DNA of 64,000 nt, taken from Gossypium raimondii (taxonomy: Eukaryota; Streptophyta; Magnoliopsida; Malvales; Malvaceae). A program made the translations under genes and the position numbers. Location of the stretch: contig NC_068567.1 of NCBI RefSeq assembly GCF_025698545.1, positions 53,573,371 to 53,637,370 on the forward strand, given 5' to 3'. Under the pieces are notes generated by a model. The model was not told where the DNA came from. It ran no database searches and worked only from the letters and a program-made list of their open reading frames with translations. Shown piece by piece: positions 47,049-58,814 of the stretch. Every line of letters starts with the position of its first letter. The stretch's first letter is position 1.

Positions 47049-48560
47049 TTTGATCATAAATTCTCAGGTAAGAGTTTTTCGGTTCGCCAACAACAATTGT
47101 CACCAATGCTCAACAGTCGATTGAATAAGATAGACGCCCTTCTTTTTCTTTTATTTTGACAGTGATTGTGACAAATGCAATGCAGAACTTTAATTAAAGA
47201 GCCTAAAACCTTGAAAGTGCATGCATTATAGTTTCTAGACGTTGATGTTTATACGCATAATTGTTGCCATTGTTAAACGGAATTATCGAACACTTGGGTT
47301 TAGAACAGTGGTCCACTGAAATAGAGTCCAATCAGAATAAGTAGATGAAACTTAAAAAGGTGGATTTAATCATCATCAATTTTTATTTTTGTACTTTTTA
47401 TATTTTAAAATTTTAATTTTAAAATAAATAATAATTTTAAAATTTGTCAAGTATATGCCAACTCAACTAAAGGCTTCGTTTATTTCAACTTAAAAATTTT
47501 TATGGAAAATATTTTTAGCATTTTTCGATGTTTGTTTCATGTAAAATATTTTTCAGTAAATTTACCCCCTTATTTTGTAAAATGTCTTACCAAATTTTTT
47601 TCCATAAAATATTTTCCAAATTGATAAGGTTTTGTTCACTGTAACATTCCTATGCTCAACACGAATATCGGGTCAAAGCACCAGGTTGTTACATTCTCGA
47701 CTACGTTATTTATCAAATATTTTTTATAAATTTTCATAACTTTTCAATTCAGTCCATTTTTATCATAAAAGTTCAATATTCATTAATTAATCATATTAAA
47801 TCAATTCTCTTTCTTGTTACACTTTAATCACACAATTTATCTCAATATCGCGTTTCACATATCAAATTTCTATGTATTTCACTTCTATTATTTCATCCAC
47901 ATATTTTCTCAACTTTAACAATTTAGTCCTTGTCATTATAAATTCCATATTTTTCCACAATTTCACTTTTACAATACTACATGCATATTTTATCATCTCA
48001 TAACATTCATTAAACTTTTATTATTTATTATTCACATATTAAATTGTTCACACTTAACTTTTGTACTTTTTCAATTTAGTCCCTATTGCCATGTAATTTA
48101 TTTTTCACCATATAAACACTTTAATCAAATAATTCATTATAATATCTTATTTCACATAACAAATTTTCATGCATATCACTTCTCTTGGTTCAATTATAAA
48201 TTTCACAAATTTTACAATTTAATCCTTAACATCATGAATATTCATTATTTACTATAATTTCACCTTAACATCACTTTGTAATCAATTCACTACTTCATTT
48301 AAACTTTTATCATAAATCTCAAATATATGTTTATTTCATTAAAAACAATTTTTATGAAATATTTTCGAATATCTGCCAAACAAAAAAAAAATATTTTACA
48401 CAATTTCATTTAAACACAAAAAAATATTAATTTTTTAAAAAAAATAAGTCGTTTTCCAAAAATCATTTTCAATGGAATCCAAATTTTTCCTCATAATAAT
48501 TTTGTACCTGAGGATATCAAAATGATGGAATGACAATCCTACTAGGCTCCTAGGATCGGA
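47049..48560. other. Spacer with AT-rich repeats, possibly a MITE with a nested insertion
   Basis: About 47470-47640 (ggaaaatatttttagc, aaaatatttttcag) and 48340-48480 (ttatgaaatattttcg, gtcgttttccaaaaatcattttc) look like inverted ends of a short element. About 47640-48340 between them starts TGTAACATTCC and is rich in tttcacat/caatttagtcc wording seen in gypsy LTRs. Borders and target duplications could not be fixed. Confidence 0.35.
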
Positions 48561-48951
48561 ATGATGTCGCCCACCCCGCTAAAAGCCAATTAGTGCCCTT
48601 AAACGGTGGCTCATGTGAAAATGAGCAAAGCTATTAAAAAACTTGCCCCCTGACGGTTCCGCCTCAGTTGCAGCATTTGCCAGAAACACCAGGAATCCAA
48701 CATCACATGTCTGTCATCCACAAAAGAATGCCTTTTTATATGTCACATGTTTTACAGCAAGGATAGCAAGTGCTAACCGAACTTGGTGCTCATAGGTATA
48801 GCCATGTAATTTCCTTGATTTCTTCCTTCAAAATAAAAACAAATTTTACAAACATAAATGTTACAAAATGCAAGCGACAGCTTATATAGCTCATACAAAA
48901 TTACAACCAGTAAAACGTTATTTTAACTAAAACACAGTTTGTAATTATCCA
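48561..48951. other. Spacer downstream of the MYND gene
   Basis: No gene recognised. Mixed sequence with better GC balance than the surrounding repeats; it might include 3' untranslated sequence of the minus-strand MYND gene. Confidence 0.35.
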
Positions 48952-49045
48952 TTGGTAGTCTTCTCTTCTTCCAAATCTTTGAATTTCTTGAAGGAGTGCA
49001 TCAAAGGATAAATAAGGTTCACGAGTTCATGCAAATGAAGAAAAA
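48952..49045 (-). other. Possible extra 3' exon (alternative end of the MYND gene)
   Basis: On the minus strand, after an acceptor-like TTCTTAG, a frame reads VFLHLHELVNLIYPLMHS and then KKFKDLEEEKTTNG before a TAA. The composition is protein-like and the site lies 280 bp past the MYND gene's stop. From the MYND exon ending I see no donor that gives this frame, so it may be an alternative exon, a remnant, or chance. Confidence 0.3.
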
Positions 49046-49327
49046 CCTAAGAATTTAATTAGTGCCCGGACGAATTTAATACATACAATTTTAACAGTTA
49101 CCAAAGTTCTATTAACATAAGAAAACCATACATACTATCAAGCATTATTAAACTATCAGAACCATCACAGAGAGATCCTTTACTAAAGCATCAGCAAATG
49201 TCAAGATTGAAAAGTAAATTGTACAAGATTACCTTGGTTTATATTCTCCTTTCATGTAAGACCCCTATATCCTCGCATGAAAATAATGAAATCCGCTGAA
49301 TATGTGTATAATTGAGAGCAAAGCAGT

Positions 49328-52300
49328 TCACATAGCAAATAGGAAGCAATTGGAATAGCAAGGAAGATGCAGTAGACTGTCTTCCACCACCATTGGCTGC
49401 CTGAATGGATTTAACTGAATCTACAGGACATAAGCATCGCATGAATCATTAAATTAAGCAAATAAATCTCCAAAATAAATCTACAGGAGAGAGAAAGTGT
49501 GCAAAGAGAATAAACAGCAATGTAAAATTACAGGAAGCCTGGGAGGCTGGTTTGTAACAGCATTTATGCAGCAAGCAGCAAGATTACAAGCTTCTTCACA
49601 ATAATCAGAAAATACTGCAGGGACATTTATCTCCTTTATTAGCTCCTGAAATGTTCATTACAAAACCAAAATTAAGGGAAAAAATCCCGGAATACTCGAG
49701 CAACAGCATAAACATAAAAGCTTTGAGTTTTCCTAGAAACACAAAGCGACACTTGTAGAAAACATTATGAATCATGAAGTGAAAAAAAAAAAAGAATCTA
49801 AAGGGCATACTGGAGACATACTATAGTGGGCAACCAACTTGCATAAGCTGCAATGCCAGCATTTGGAGCAATAACTAAGTGTGGGTGGGAATCCTGTTAC
49901 ACAAGAGAAATTCTTAGGAAATTGTAGTAGGCTGAGCCAAGCACACAAGACATCTCCCAAGATGAAAAGCTTTAGAGGGACAAAAAGAAGGTAAAGGAAA
50001 AACAGACCTTAGATATATCTAAGAAACGTTCATGATAATATCCTCTATGTAGTTGCAGTGTCACTGCAGAAGATGTATGACCTATACTGCAGCTGGTGTT
50101 CTCATTTTTGTATCTGCAATCACAATCTTGCTCAATGCAATGAGCATAGCTGTGTAGATCAATCTTATCACCATCCCTATGCATTAAATGGAAACAGAAA
50201 GCTTCAGCAATGCCCAGCACAAGTTAGAATTAAACCACCAATCATTAAAGTTGGGTCATTTAGAAGAACAACATAAGATCAAAGACCAGTTCCTAATACA
50301 GACCTTACAAATGCAAAAATCAATCCTAAGGGAAAAGATTTAACAGTTTGAAGGAGGAAAAGAAAAAGCCTATTTATGAAAGGGTATTTAACAGAGCAAC
50401 CTGACCAGCACCAAAGTCAACAAGACAATTAAGACTAATAAGTGTCATGTCATGAAATGAAATTATATGCAAGTTGACGATTTAAATGATTCCCATCCAA
50501 ACCAAGTAGTTTGCTTTGCACTTACAGTAAAGAGAAACCAAAAGTACAATTTCTGCAAAAACTAAAGGTAAGACGAACCTATGATGTGGAACTGCAGGTC
50601 CAATAAGCTCAATTTGAACAAAAACCCCAGGAAAGAGTGCACGTAATTCTCCAAAGACAGCAAGCTGAAGGAGCTCCTTCTCAGGTCCTTTGAACATACA
50701 TATAAAATAAACACTTAAATTTAGATAACCATATTAAGACTACATAAAGAAATCACGAAGAAGTTCAGTAAAAATTTTAAAAAATAAAATAAAATTTGTC
50801 CATATAAGAAAGACTGATTTACATGAAATAAAAGGCCACACAAGCATGCATAGACATATGTAAAAAAGGAATAGCTTGCTCCCTTTTGAGTCACCATTAC
50901 TTAATTAAAGTATCTACTCTTTTTGTTTATCAGCTATTAGTTTCCAGTAAGTGGATAGCTGATTGAACACCTAGATGCTAGCACACAAAAATTACAAACA
51001 GATAACATTTCAAATTACAACAAATGGGGATTTAAAAGCTAAAGATCATAGTGTACCAAGATAGTGTATGCAAAGTTTACTGATTTCAGAGGTCAAGCTT
51101 CCCAATCCAGCAAGTTGTATTGAATGATACACTGTAAGTGGCTGAGACAAAAAAATAATTGAACAGATATATATTTAGTGCTAAAGTCCACAAACTAGTA
51201 GACATCCACAAAGTATAGCATTTCCTCGAGTATGCATCTGGATTCAATGACAATGACAATGACAATGATTCTGATTTCTTTTGATTAAGTTTCTAACTCT
51301 ACTCTTAAAGAAAAATTGTAGTTGGATTTCATTTGAGCAGAAAACAGAACTCAAGGTTTTGGAATTTCAGACTAGGGATGTTTCTTAGCATCGTATCATA
51401 TATTTCTGGACAGATGAAAGGTAAAGCACCTTAGAATTGAAAGATTATTAACCATAAACTAAAGAAACCAATAAAATATCATCCCCTTTTTCCACCATAG
51501 AAGAAAGGAATTGCAGGTAAAAGATGTACCATAAACACCAGTTGATGCTTAGAATGACAAAGTATTAACTCAGAAATGATTCTATGGCATATAATAACAT
51601 CTCATACCCAGTGGAGCAGCAAAGAAACAGGTGATTGTAATGGTATGCACCTCCATTCATAGTAATCCTTCCAACTGCACAATGCTTTTGCTATTGGAGA
51701 TGAAGGCCCTGCACTATTACAAGGTTAATTCTAGAAGCATTCATTAGGGCAAACCAGAAGGTTGGAAGTCTAGAAGCAAAAGTGATACCACGACATGGGC
51801 ACAAGATATTTGAGAGATTCCAGGTATCACTTTCAAGCCTGCAAACAAAGTTGACAGTGACAATAATTTTCATCTGAAATGCCATAAGCAATCAACTAGC
51901 TTAATAAAAAACTTCTGCTATTCAATTAACAAACTTACATTTGAATCGCAGCTTAGAGAACTAAATAAATATATAAAGACAAAATACATCCACTTAACAC
52001 TTTCACAATCAAACTCCTGAATTTGCAAAGGCTTACACTATCATCACTGAAGAGTGAAGAATCAGGAGATTGAAGAAAACCTGGAATTACCAAAGGATGT
52101 AACCGATGCACCACAACGGCATTCACAAACCCACAACCCCACTTGATGAATGCCCCTCTTTCTCAAGAAGGAACACCTGCTCTCTTGCTTTTCACTAATC
52201 TACCAAAACAAATCAGGCAACCAAGTCAATTAAGTCTGATATAAGCTTAAATGCAATGTTTCATCAAACCCCTTTTTTGCCAGCAAGGTGACAGTTACCT

Positions 52301-52630
52301 GAACCGTAGATTCTTGGGAAAACGTAAAAGGAAAATCATTCAACAAATCTAAGTTCCTCATTTGCTGCTCTAACCTTTCACACTCTTCTCTATGCACCTT
52401 CCAGTGAGAAATCTAGGAGCAATTATATTACAATTAGAAACAAGCTTAAGCAGAGATAACATTGCAGATAACATGTTGAGCTTTATTCATTTGTTTTTTT
52501 TTTCTCTTTTACTTAGAAATTAAAGAACCTGATGAGAAGCAGAGCAATAAGAAACGGCTCCACAGCGACCGCAACGCTTTCTAGCGGGGCCTAAGCACCG
52601 AGTTCCACTCCCCTTCCCGGCACACTCCAT
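49328..52630 (-). CDS. MYND zinc-finger protein, ZMYND15-like, 11 exons
   Basis: Exons on the minus strand, high to low: 52630-52529, 52412-52299, 52199-52081, 51838-51789, 51708-51608, 51141-51057, 50687-50579, 50176-50008, 49893-49822, 49645-49532, 49420-49328. All introns are GT-AG, and phases agree throughout, giving 1128 nt and 375 residues. The N-terminal MYND finger has C12, C20, C23, C29, H33, H37, H41 and C45 ([26 protein letters not shown]), a zinc-binding protein-interaction module. The rest matches plant proteins annotated as zinc finger MYND domain-containing protein 15: [70 protein letters not shown] and a C-terminal QLNPFRQP...YSNCFLFAM. The tail domain resembles the one shared with Mss51-type proteins. 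Cellular role in plants is not known to me. The start ATG at 52630 is the only one before the finger. Looks functional. Confidence 0.92.
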
Positions 52631-53703
52631 TAATCAGACTTCAGCTGTTTTCTGCCACTTCTCCAATTGGGAAAACTGAAGTTCATCATATTCATATGGG
52701 CAACGAATGCCGGTTTGGGCTTCTTGAATGGTGGTCCATTTACAAACTAATGCCGGCCTACTCTACCAACGAGTTTTTGGACTACCACGTATCCTAAAGT
52801 TAGAAAGCTGGGTTGGCAAAAGAAAATCGAAACATATCCGAACTGTCCTTTGGACGATTTTTAATTCACAAGTTATCAAAATCAGCACCTTGAAAGGGTT
52901 TTGGTCTCAACTCTTTGCACAAAGAATTGGTAAAAACATATGATGTTATATTGAATCGGATTGAATCAACCAATAATCAGTAAGTTAAAGAACAAAACAA
53001 CATTAAAAATCAGAAAAATCAAAATTTTAACAAGAAAGTCCGAATTTTTTATTAGATTTTAAAGTCTTTTCCTGAAAACCCCAGTTTTATAGTAGTGTTA
53101 TAACCCAATTTAAATTTAACACCTTTTTACCTAATTTAATTCATTTATGCAATTAGATATATTAAAAGTTACAAACTAAACATTCTAGTATTAGACTCAG
53201 AGTTCAAGAGCATTGTCAGGAGATTTAAAATTTTCAATATTTTCTAGCCGGGACTAGTACTTTGTCATGTAAGCTTTCTGGAGTGGAATGTGTCTTGAAT
53301 ATCATTAGAATTGAATAATAATTTTACTTTATGCATATACTTGCAATGATGTGATCAGGCCCCAAGTGTTTGAAGATTAAATTTCGTGATTTCAATGTGT
53401 CGACCAAGTGTTGGGAACACAAGCTTCAAACTTAAAAGCAAAGAAACATATTTTTCCCCTAGGTTTAATTATCTTCTTTTCCTCATCATCAACCCCATGT
53501 TAAAATACCAGAACAAAATCCCCAAACCAGAAATGGATGGCAGGGATTTGTCCCAGATTATCTCCAGTGGAAATGCACAAACGATTCAGTTTCCAAGTAA
53601 TTTCCGATTTCAATATACGAGAAATGCCTGTAATATCAAAGGTGTTGTTGGTCCATATTTTTTCAGAAGCAGCTTACAATCAAGTTGCTGAATACAGTGT
53701 CTT
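52631..53703. other. Intergenic space between the MYND gene and the U2 snRNA gene
   Basis: It should hold the promoter of the MYND gene near 52631-52900. No other gene is supported; open frames at 52728-52943 and 53386-53691 show no recognisable domain. Confidence 0.5.
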
Positions 53704-53757
53704 TATCCCACATCATTGATATATAACGGGATGAGGCAAGAAGCTGCTTATAAAATA
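53704..53757 (+). promoter_or_regulatory. snRNA promoter: upstream sequence element and TATA box
   Basis: TATCCCACATCA at 53704-53715 resembles the plant snRNA upstream sequence element (consensus RTCCCACATCG). TTATAAAATA at about 53749-53757 is a TATA box about 25-30 bp before the RNA start. Spacing between the two (about 33-35 bp) is that of plant snRNA genes made by RNA polymerase II. Confidence 0.8.
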
Positions 53758-53780
53758 AGCGGGTTTGGACTGCAGCAAGC

Positions 53781-53974
53781 ATACCTTTCTCGGCCTTTTG
53801 GCTAAGATCAAGTGTAGTATCTGTTCTTATCAGTTTAATATCTGATACGTGGGCCATTGGCCCACATGATATTAAATTTATTTTTTGAGGGGGAGGGTCC
53901 ACTACGGTAGCTTGCTACTGGGTCTCTCGAGCGTCGCCTTAGCGTTGCACTATAGCTTGGGCCTGGCGCACCCC
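53781..53974 (+). ncRNA. U2 spliceosomal snRNA
   Basis: The transcript starts ATACCTTTCTCGGCCTTTTG and contains GGCTAAGATCAAGTGTAGTA, in which GTAGTA is the element that pairs with the intron branch point. It also has the conserved ATCTGTTCTTATCAGTTTAA, a stem GTGGGCCATTGGCCCAC, an Sm-like site in AAATTTATTTTTTGAGG, and an ending GCCTGGCGCACCCC. Its length of about 194 nt fits plant U2. All the main conserved blocks look intact, and a canonical promoter precedes it, so it is probably an expressed copy of the multigene U2 family. It acts in the nucleus in pre-mRNA splicing. The exact 3' end is set by the CCCC and is approximate. Confidence 0.95.
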
Positions 53975-54260
53975 ACCCAAATCGATTTTAAATCTTTTAT
54001 TTTTTCAGCGGCCTATTCTAATGGAGTTTAAAGTATAAACTTGAAATACATTATTTACTTATTATATCTGACTAAATTATTTAATTTTTACACGATATGA
54101 TTTTATTTTGAATAAGTTAATTTTTGTCCAATATAATTTCTATTTACTGTAAATATTATATTAGTAAAAATACTGTATAAATGCTACACTCTTGACCATA
54201 AAAATTCATAAAATATATATAATAATATAATTTAACTAAACTAGTTTGCTATGCACGGTT
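53975..54260. other. Spacer between U2 and Element C
   Basis: AT-rich with no gene seen. AGTTTAA about 50 bp past the RNA end could be part of a plant snRNA 3' box but its position is off, so I do not claim it. Confidence 0.4.
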
Positions 54261-56588
54261 TGTCGAAACCATTTTTTTAAAACAAAAATTAGTTGTCGAC
54301 TTAAAAATGATTGAAGTGTAATTGGATCACCTAAAAACGATTTTGGTCTACGAGTTTTAGAAAAACGGGTTCGGGAGTCAGTTACGTACGAGGAATGATT
54401 AGCACTCTCGCAACGCCCAAATTTGGTACCAAATTAATTATTTAATGTCTTAAGATCGAATGATTGAAAATTCGGAAAGAAATTTAAGAATATGATCCTC
54501 TTTAAATCACCCAAAAATTTAAGGAAAGGTGTATTTTACATTAATCGGGAAAATGAATTATATCCCGTGAGTTAGGACACAATACCTTTAATCCCGAAAC
54601 GAGAATAAACACCATAAATTTATTTATTTGAGAGATATTTGATTATCTCGATTTTGGAAAAGAAATCATGTCCCGTAAGTTAGAACACGATCTCTCACTA
54701 GTTCACGAGATTGTTTTAAAAAAAATTGTGTTTAAAAAGGTTCATGTATTTGGATTTATCAAGAAAATCGAAACTCCGTAAGTTAGGGTACAACATTTCA
54801 AATTTTTGATGTATGTAACATAAAAAAAAAAGGATTTTATGCATCGGGTAAAGATTGTGGTGTGAATTTAAAAGAGCAATGAAATAACACAAAGTGATAA
54901 TACTGAACAAAATATTAAGATGATAGTTAATAATAAAATAAAATACTATGATGACAATGTCGGTAATCGAATTGCAACAACAAAATAAATAAGATAACGT
55001 AAAATGAAATGAAAGTAAGAACTACACAATAAAAATGTAACATGAGGATCTAATGATTTAAAGAAAATTAACAAAATATAAAGACGAGTAAACTACTAAC
55101 ACAAGACACAAATAAAAAACAATCTAAAATTTTAATGAAAGAGATTGATTATATAATAGCAAAGAAATAGTAAATGCAACTAATAGGTAAGAAGTAAATG
55201 CATAAAATAATGAAAGACATAATAAAATAAATATATTTAAAATATTTGGACGAATATAAAAATAAAAGAGAAATATAATAAGGCAAAACTTTTTAATTTG
55301 ATAATGTGATGAAAATAATAAATAAATAAGTAAAAGAGAAATAATAATACTAATACTAATACTAATACTAATACTAATACTAATAATAATAAATAATAAT
55401 AAACAACTAATTAGTTTAATAATAAAAGTAACAATAGAAAAGGACTAAATTGAAAATAAAACAAAGTTTTAGGGGAGAAATCGGGAATAAAATGAGTAAG
55501 GACCCAATAGAACACGTGGAGACAAGGAGGGACCAAATGGGTAATAATTCCCTCCGTCCAAAACGCACAACTTCGAGGGATCAAATTATAAATTAAAATA
55601 AATTACAGGGCGAAATTTAAAGAATTAGTGGAACTTAACTGCAAAATAATTTAAAAGCGAAAGGGCTAAAAGCGCAATTTACCCATTAATTAAAAACATT
55701 CGGATCCTCCCATCGGGTCGGGTCACTGCGCGGGTCAAGGCCTAAACGACGCCGTTTTGGTGCCTGAGAGGCTTGCCCAAAACGACGTCGTTTTGGGGGC
55801 CTATAAAAGTCAAGTTTTAGGAAAAAAAATTCATTTAGCCCTTGGTTTCAGAAAAAAAAAGTTCAGAGCTCTCCTCTTCCCCTTCAAAGGTTTCCAGAAT
55901 CCGGCCAGCTCCGACGCCGGACCACCGTGGTGGCTGCCGGTCGTCGGCGACGGCGCCGCCATCCGCGGTGGCTGGAAAATTTTAAAAATATTTTTTTTGG
56001 TTTTTTTCAACGCACAGCCTTAAAAACACCGATTTTTATTGGAATCGGCACCTCCACTGCAATAAAGGTACGATTTTTACCCTTTGAATTTTCGATTTAT
56101 TTTTTAAAAAAAGAAAAGAAAAGGGAAAAAAAACAATAAATAGTAAATAAGCCGAAAAAAATAAAATTACCACCTTTGAGAATGCCCGATATTTGAACTG
56201 ATTTTTTTCCAATCTCTTTTGATTCATTCGTGTGTGTTAAAATACATAAATTCGGGGCCTTTTTATAGCCCTAAATTTCCTATTTTCTCTACTTTTACAC
56301 TGTTATTGTTGTTGTTGGACTCTCCTAGTCCTTTTACAGGTACGAACATGGCGGCACGTGCGGGGAAGGCGGCGCGCGCAGAGGTTGCCGTTGGGGTGCG
56401 ACAGCTGAGGCTTGGCTGCTGCCTAGGGTTTTGTTTTTTTTTTTTTTGGTTTTGGGCTAGGGTTAGCTTTTAGGTTGTTGGGCCTGTTTTTGGGTTTGGC
56501 AATTTGGGCCTGTTTCATTTATTTTGGTTTTAGTTTAAATTTGGTTTTATTATTTGTATATGGGCTGGGCAAATTTTGGGTTTGTACA
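54261..56588 (-). repeat. 3' LTR of Element C
   Basis: On the minus strand it begins TGTACAAACCC after the polypurine tract and ends near TTTCGACA at 54261, about 2328 bp. It shares the TTGGGCGTTGCGAGAGTGCTAAT-type phrase near its end (54395-54425), the AT-rich block and a GC-rich block (about 55880-55980) with the LTR of Element A. All frames inside are incidental. Confidence 0.82.
55343..55390. repeat. TAATAC microsatellite
   Basis: About seven copies of actaat (in phase, aatact/taatac) followed by aat triplets, inside the LTR of Element C. Likely length-variable. Confidence 0.8.
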
Positions 56589-56605
56589 GCTGCTCCTCTT
56601 TGCTC
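56589..56605 (-). promoter_or_regulatory. Polypurine tract of Element C
   Basis: On the minus strand GAGCAAAGAGGAGCAGC directly precedes the TGTAC start of the LTR. It is equivalent to the tracts in A and B, with one G changed to A. Confidence 0.75.
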
Positions 56606-56689
56606 ATTGTCGTGTAACGGGAATGAAGTAAAGACTTTAACAAGGCCAAGTTTGCCCAGTTTTATCGAGTCTTGACTTCTTTTGGTGAA

Positions 56690-57480
56690 TAGCTTCACTC
56701 CGACCCACTGTGTCTTTAATGGTATAAGAGTTGCGACTTCGATCCACTCCACTGCCCGGGAAGTAGGATTCGCTGTTGTAGCTTCAATTTGTTCCACTGT
56801 AATGCCAAAGAGATAGATTCGTTGCCCACAACTTTAATCTGCTCCACTTCAGCTATTCCAAATCTTAACGCCAGGGAGATAAGCTTCGATGCCCTCAGCT
56901 TTTATCTGCTCCACTGCAACGCCAGGGATACAAGATTCGCTATCTTTGGCTTTAACCTATTCCACTGCAACGTCAAGGTGACAAGACTGGTGTCTTCGAT
57001 CTGCTTCGCTGCCAGTATAGGAAGGCAAGATCTGCTATTTTCAGCCTACTTCACTGCTGCTCAGGGAGACATGGTTTGCAATCTTCAACCTACTTCACTG
57101 CTGCTCAGAGAGATATGACTGGTGGCCTAAATTTGCTTCCCTACTACCTTGAGAAGATAAGATTCGTCGTCTTCGATCTGCTCCACTACTGCTTAGGGAG
57201 ACAAGATCTACAATCTTCAACCTACTCCACTGTTGCTCAGGGAGATAGGACTGGTGGCTTAAATCTACTTCCCTACTTCTTTGGGAAGATAAAAGTCGCC
57301 GTCTTCGATTTGCTCCACTACTGCTTAGGGAGACAAGATCTACAATTTTCAACCTACTCCACTGTTGCTCAGGGAGATAGGACTGGTGGCTTAAATCTAC
57401 TTCCCTACTTCCTTAGGAAGATAAGATTCGCCGTCTTCTTCAATCCACTCCACTACAACTTCAGTGGTATAGGGTTTATG
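56690..57480 (-). repeat. Imperfect tandem repeats upstream of the 3' LTR of Element C
   Basis: About ten diverged units of roughly 75-80 bp with wording like ctccactactgcttaggga and gacaagatctacaatcttc. The closest copies form a pair of about 153 bp (57170-57320 and 57323-57470). Homologous to 7120-7905 of Element A. Reading frames here are repeat artefacts. Confidence 0.7.
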
Positions 57481-58640
57481 GTTTCACCGATTTGTTTTGG
57501 GGAACATAACCTGTATAATCCATTTTATGAACTTAATTATACCTAATGATTAGGATGCCATGATCAAAATGAATCAAATGCTCCTAACTAGACATGTATG
57601 AATGATGTTTGCATGAATGTAGAATGTCATTTTTTGAGAATGATCCTTCTTTATCGCTTATGTTGTCATTGCTCGAAGTTTATTAAGGTTCTATCACTGA
57701 CGTGTTATAACACCTTCTTGCTTGGCCAGCATCTAAAAAAAAACTTAATCAGATTGCCCCACTATAAACTTCAAAGTTCAATCCACTGGGACAAAAAATT
57801 TGTACCATCTTTCTCCTGCTGTAACCTAAGGGTAGAAAAATCTGGTTTTTCCTTAATCTTCTCCTATTGCAATTCAAGGATATGGAATGTGAAACCCTTT
57901 GGCCCTTTACACCATTCCCAGCGTGTCAAGCCAAATGCCTATACACAAATGAATGATTCTTTTCTCCAAGGAAACCCCTTTTTATTGCTTGGTGATTGAA
58001 GCTTTATCACCAACATGACATCTTGTCATTTTGTTCAGTCAATACTTTTGACAACAAAATCTTAAGGGATATCTGAAGGGATAGTCCCAATTTAGACTTT
58101 TCCTTCTTAGATATTTCAACCTTTAAACTTGGTGTATTCTAAATAATAATTCTATTTCAGGTTACTGTATTATTTAGAAACTTCTAGAGTAATTTGCAAA
58201 ACTTCCATTGTGAAAGTTTTATTAGTCTATTAATCATTATTCTAATGCAACATGCTTGCAAAATATTATAACACTGGATAAGAATAAGATAGCTCAAAAT
58301 GAATAAATTATCGAGAAGTATGTATAAAAAAATAAAAATAAAAGAACTGATTGAGAACAAGTATCTTGAAAAGAATAAAGTATTCCAAGAATAGCAAAGA
58401 ATAAAGTATTCAAAGGACAACAAGTTCAATATAAATAGTATGAAGACTTGGTGCCCCAGATATCGCAACTTGAGCTTTTCTGTACAGACTTTCTGAAGAC
58501 ATGTGTTTAGGAGATCTACAGTACTCTATCGATGCCCCAAATGTCGCATACCTCATTTCCTGTTAATTCAGGTATAGCAAGATCACCACATGCCCCAATC
58601 AAAATTTTGAGTTACTCTGATCACCTCATGTCCCATCTTG
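57481..58640 (-). other. Untranslated post-pol region of Element C
   Basis: No gene supported. It is homologous to 6013-7119 of Element A in inverse orientation, including the hydrophobic-tail frame at 58184-58468. Confidence 0.5.
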
Positions 58641-58644
58641 ATCA

Positions 58645-58774
58645 AAATCTGAGCCGCCCTTTTCGGGTTTTCAACTCAAATCCCCTTTGGTCTCAAGGCG
58701 CCCTTTGCGGGTTTTCCCATTGGCCTCTCATTTTATTTTTTGGACTCAAAGCGCCCTTTGCTGGTTTTCACCTT
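58645..58774 (-). repeat. Three hairpin repeats after pol (Element C)
   Basis: Minus-strand units at about 58742-58774 (arms CAAGGTG/CGCTTTG), 58692-58720 (imperfect arms) and 58645-58680 (GAGTTG/CGGCTC), each with the GAAAACC...AAAGGGC core. Same motif family as in Elements A and B. Confidence 0.7.
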
Positions 58775-58814
58775 GATCCCTTCTCTTTTTAGGTAAAGTA
58801 CCTCTTGATTGCAT

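Noticed and set aside
53386-53691. A 101-residue frame upstream of U2
   Set aside because: No domain, no neighbouring exon signals, and overlapping alternative frames. It is likely non-coding.
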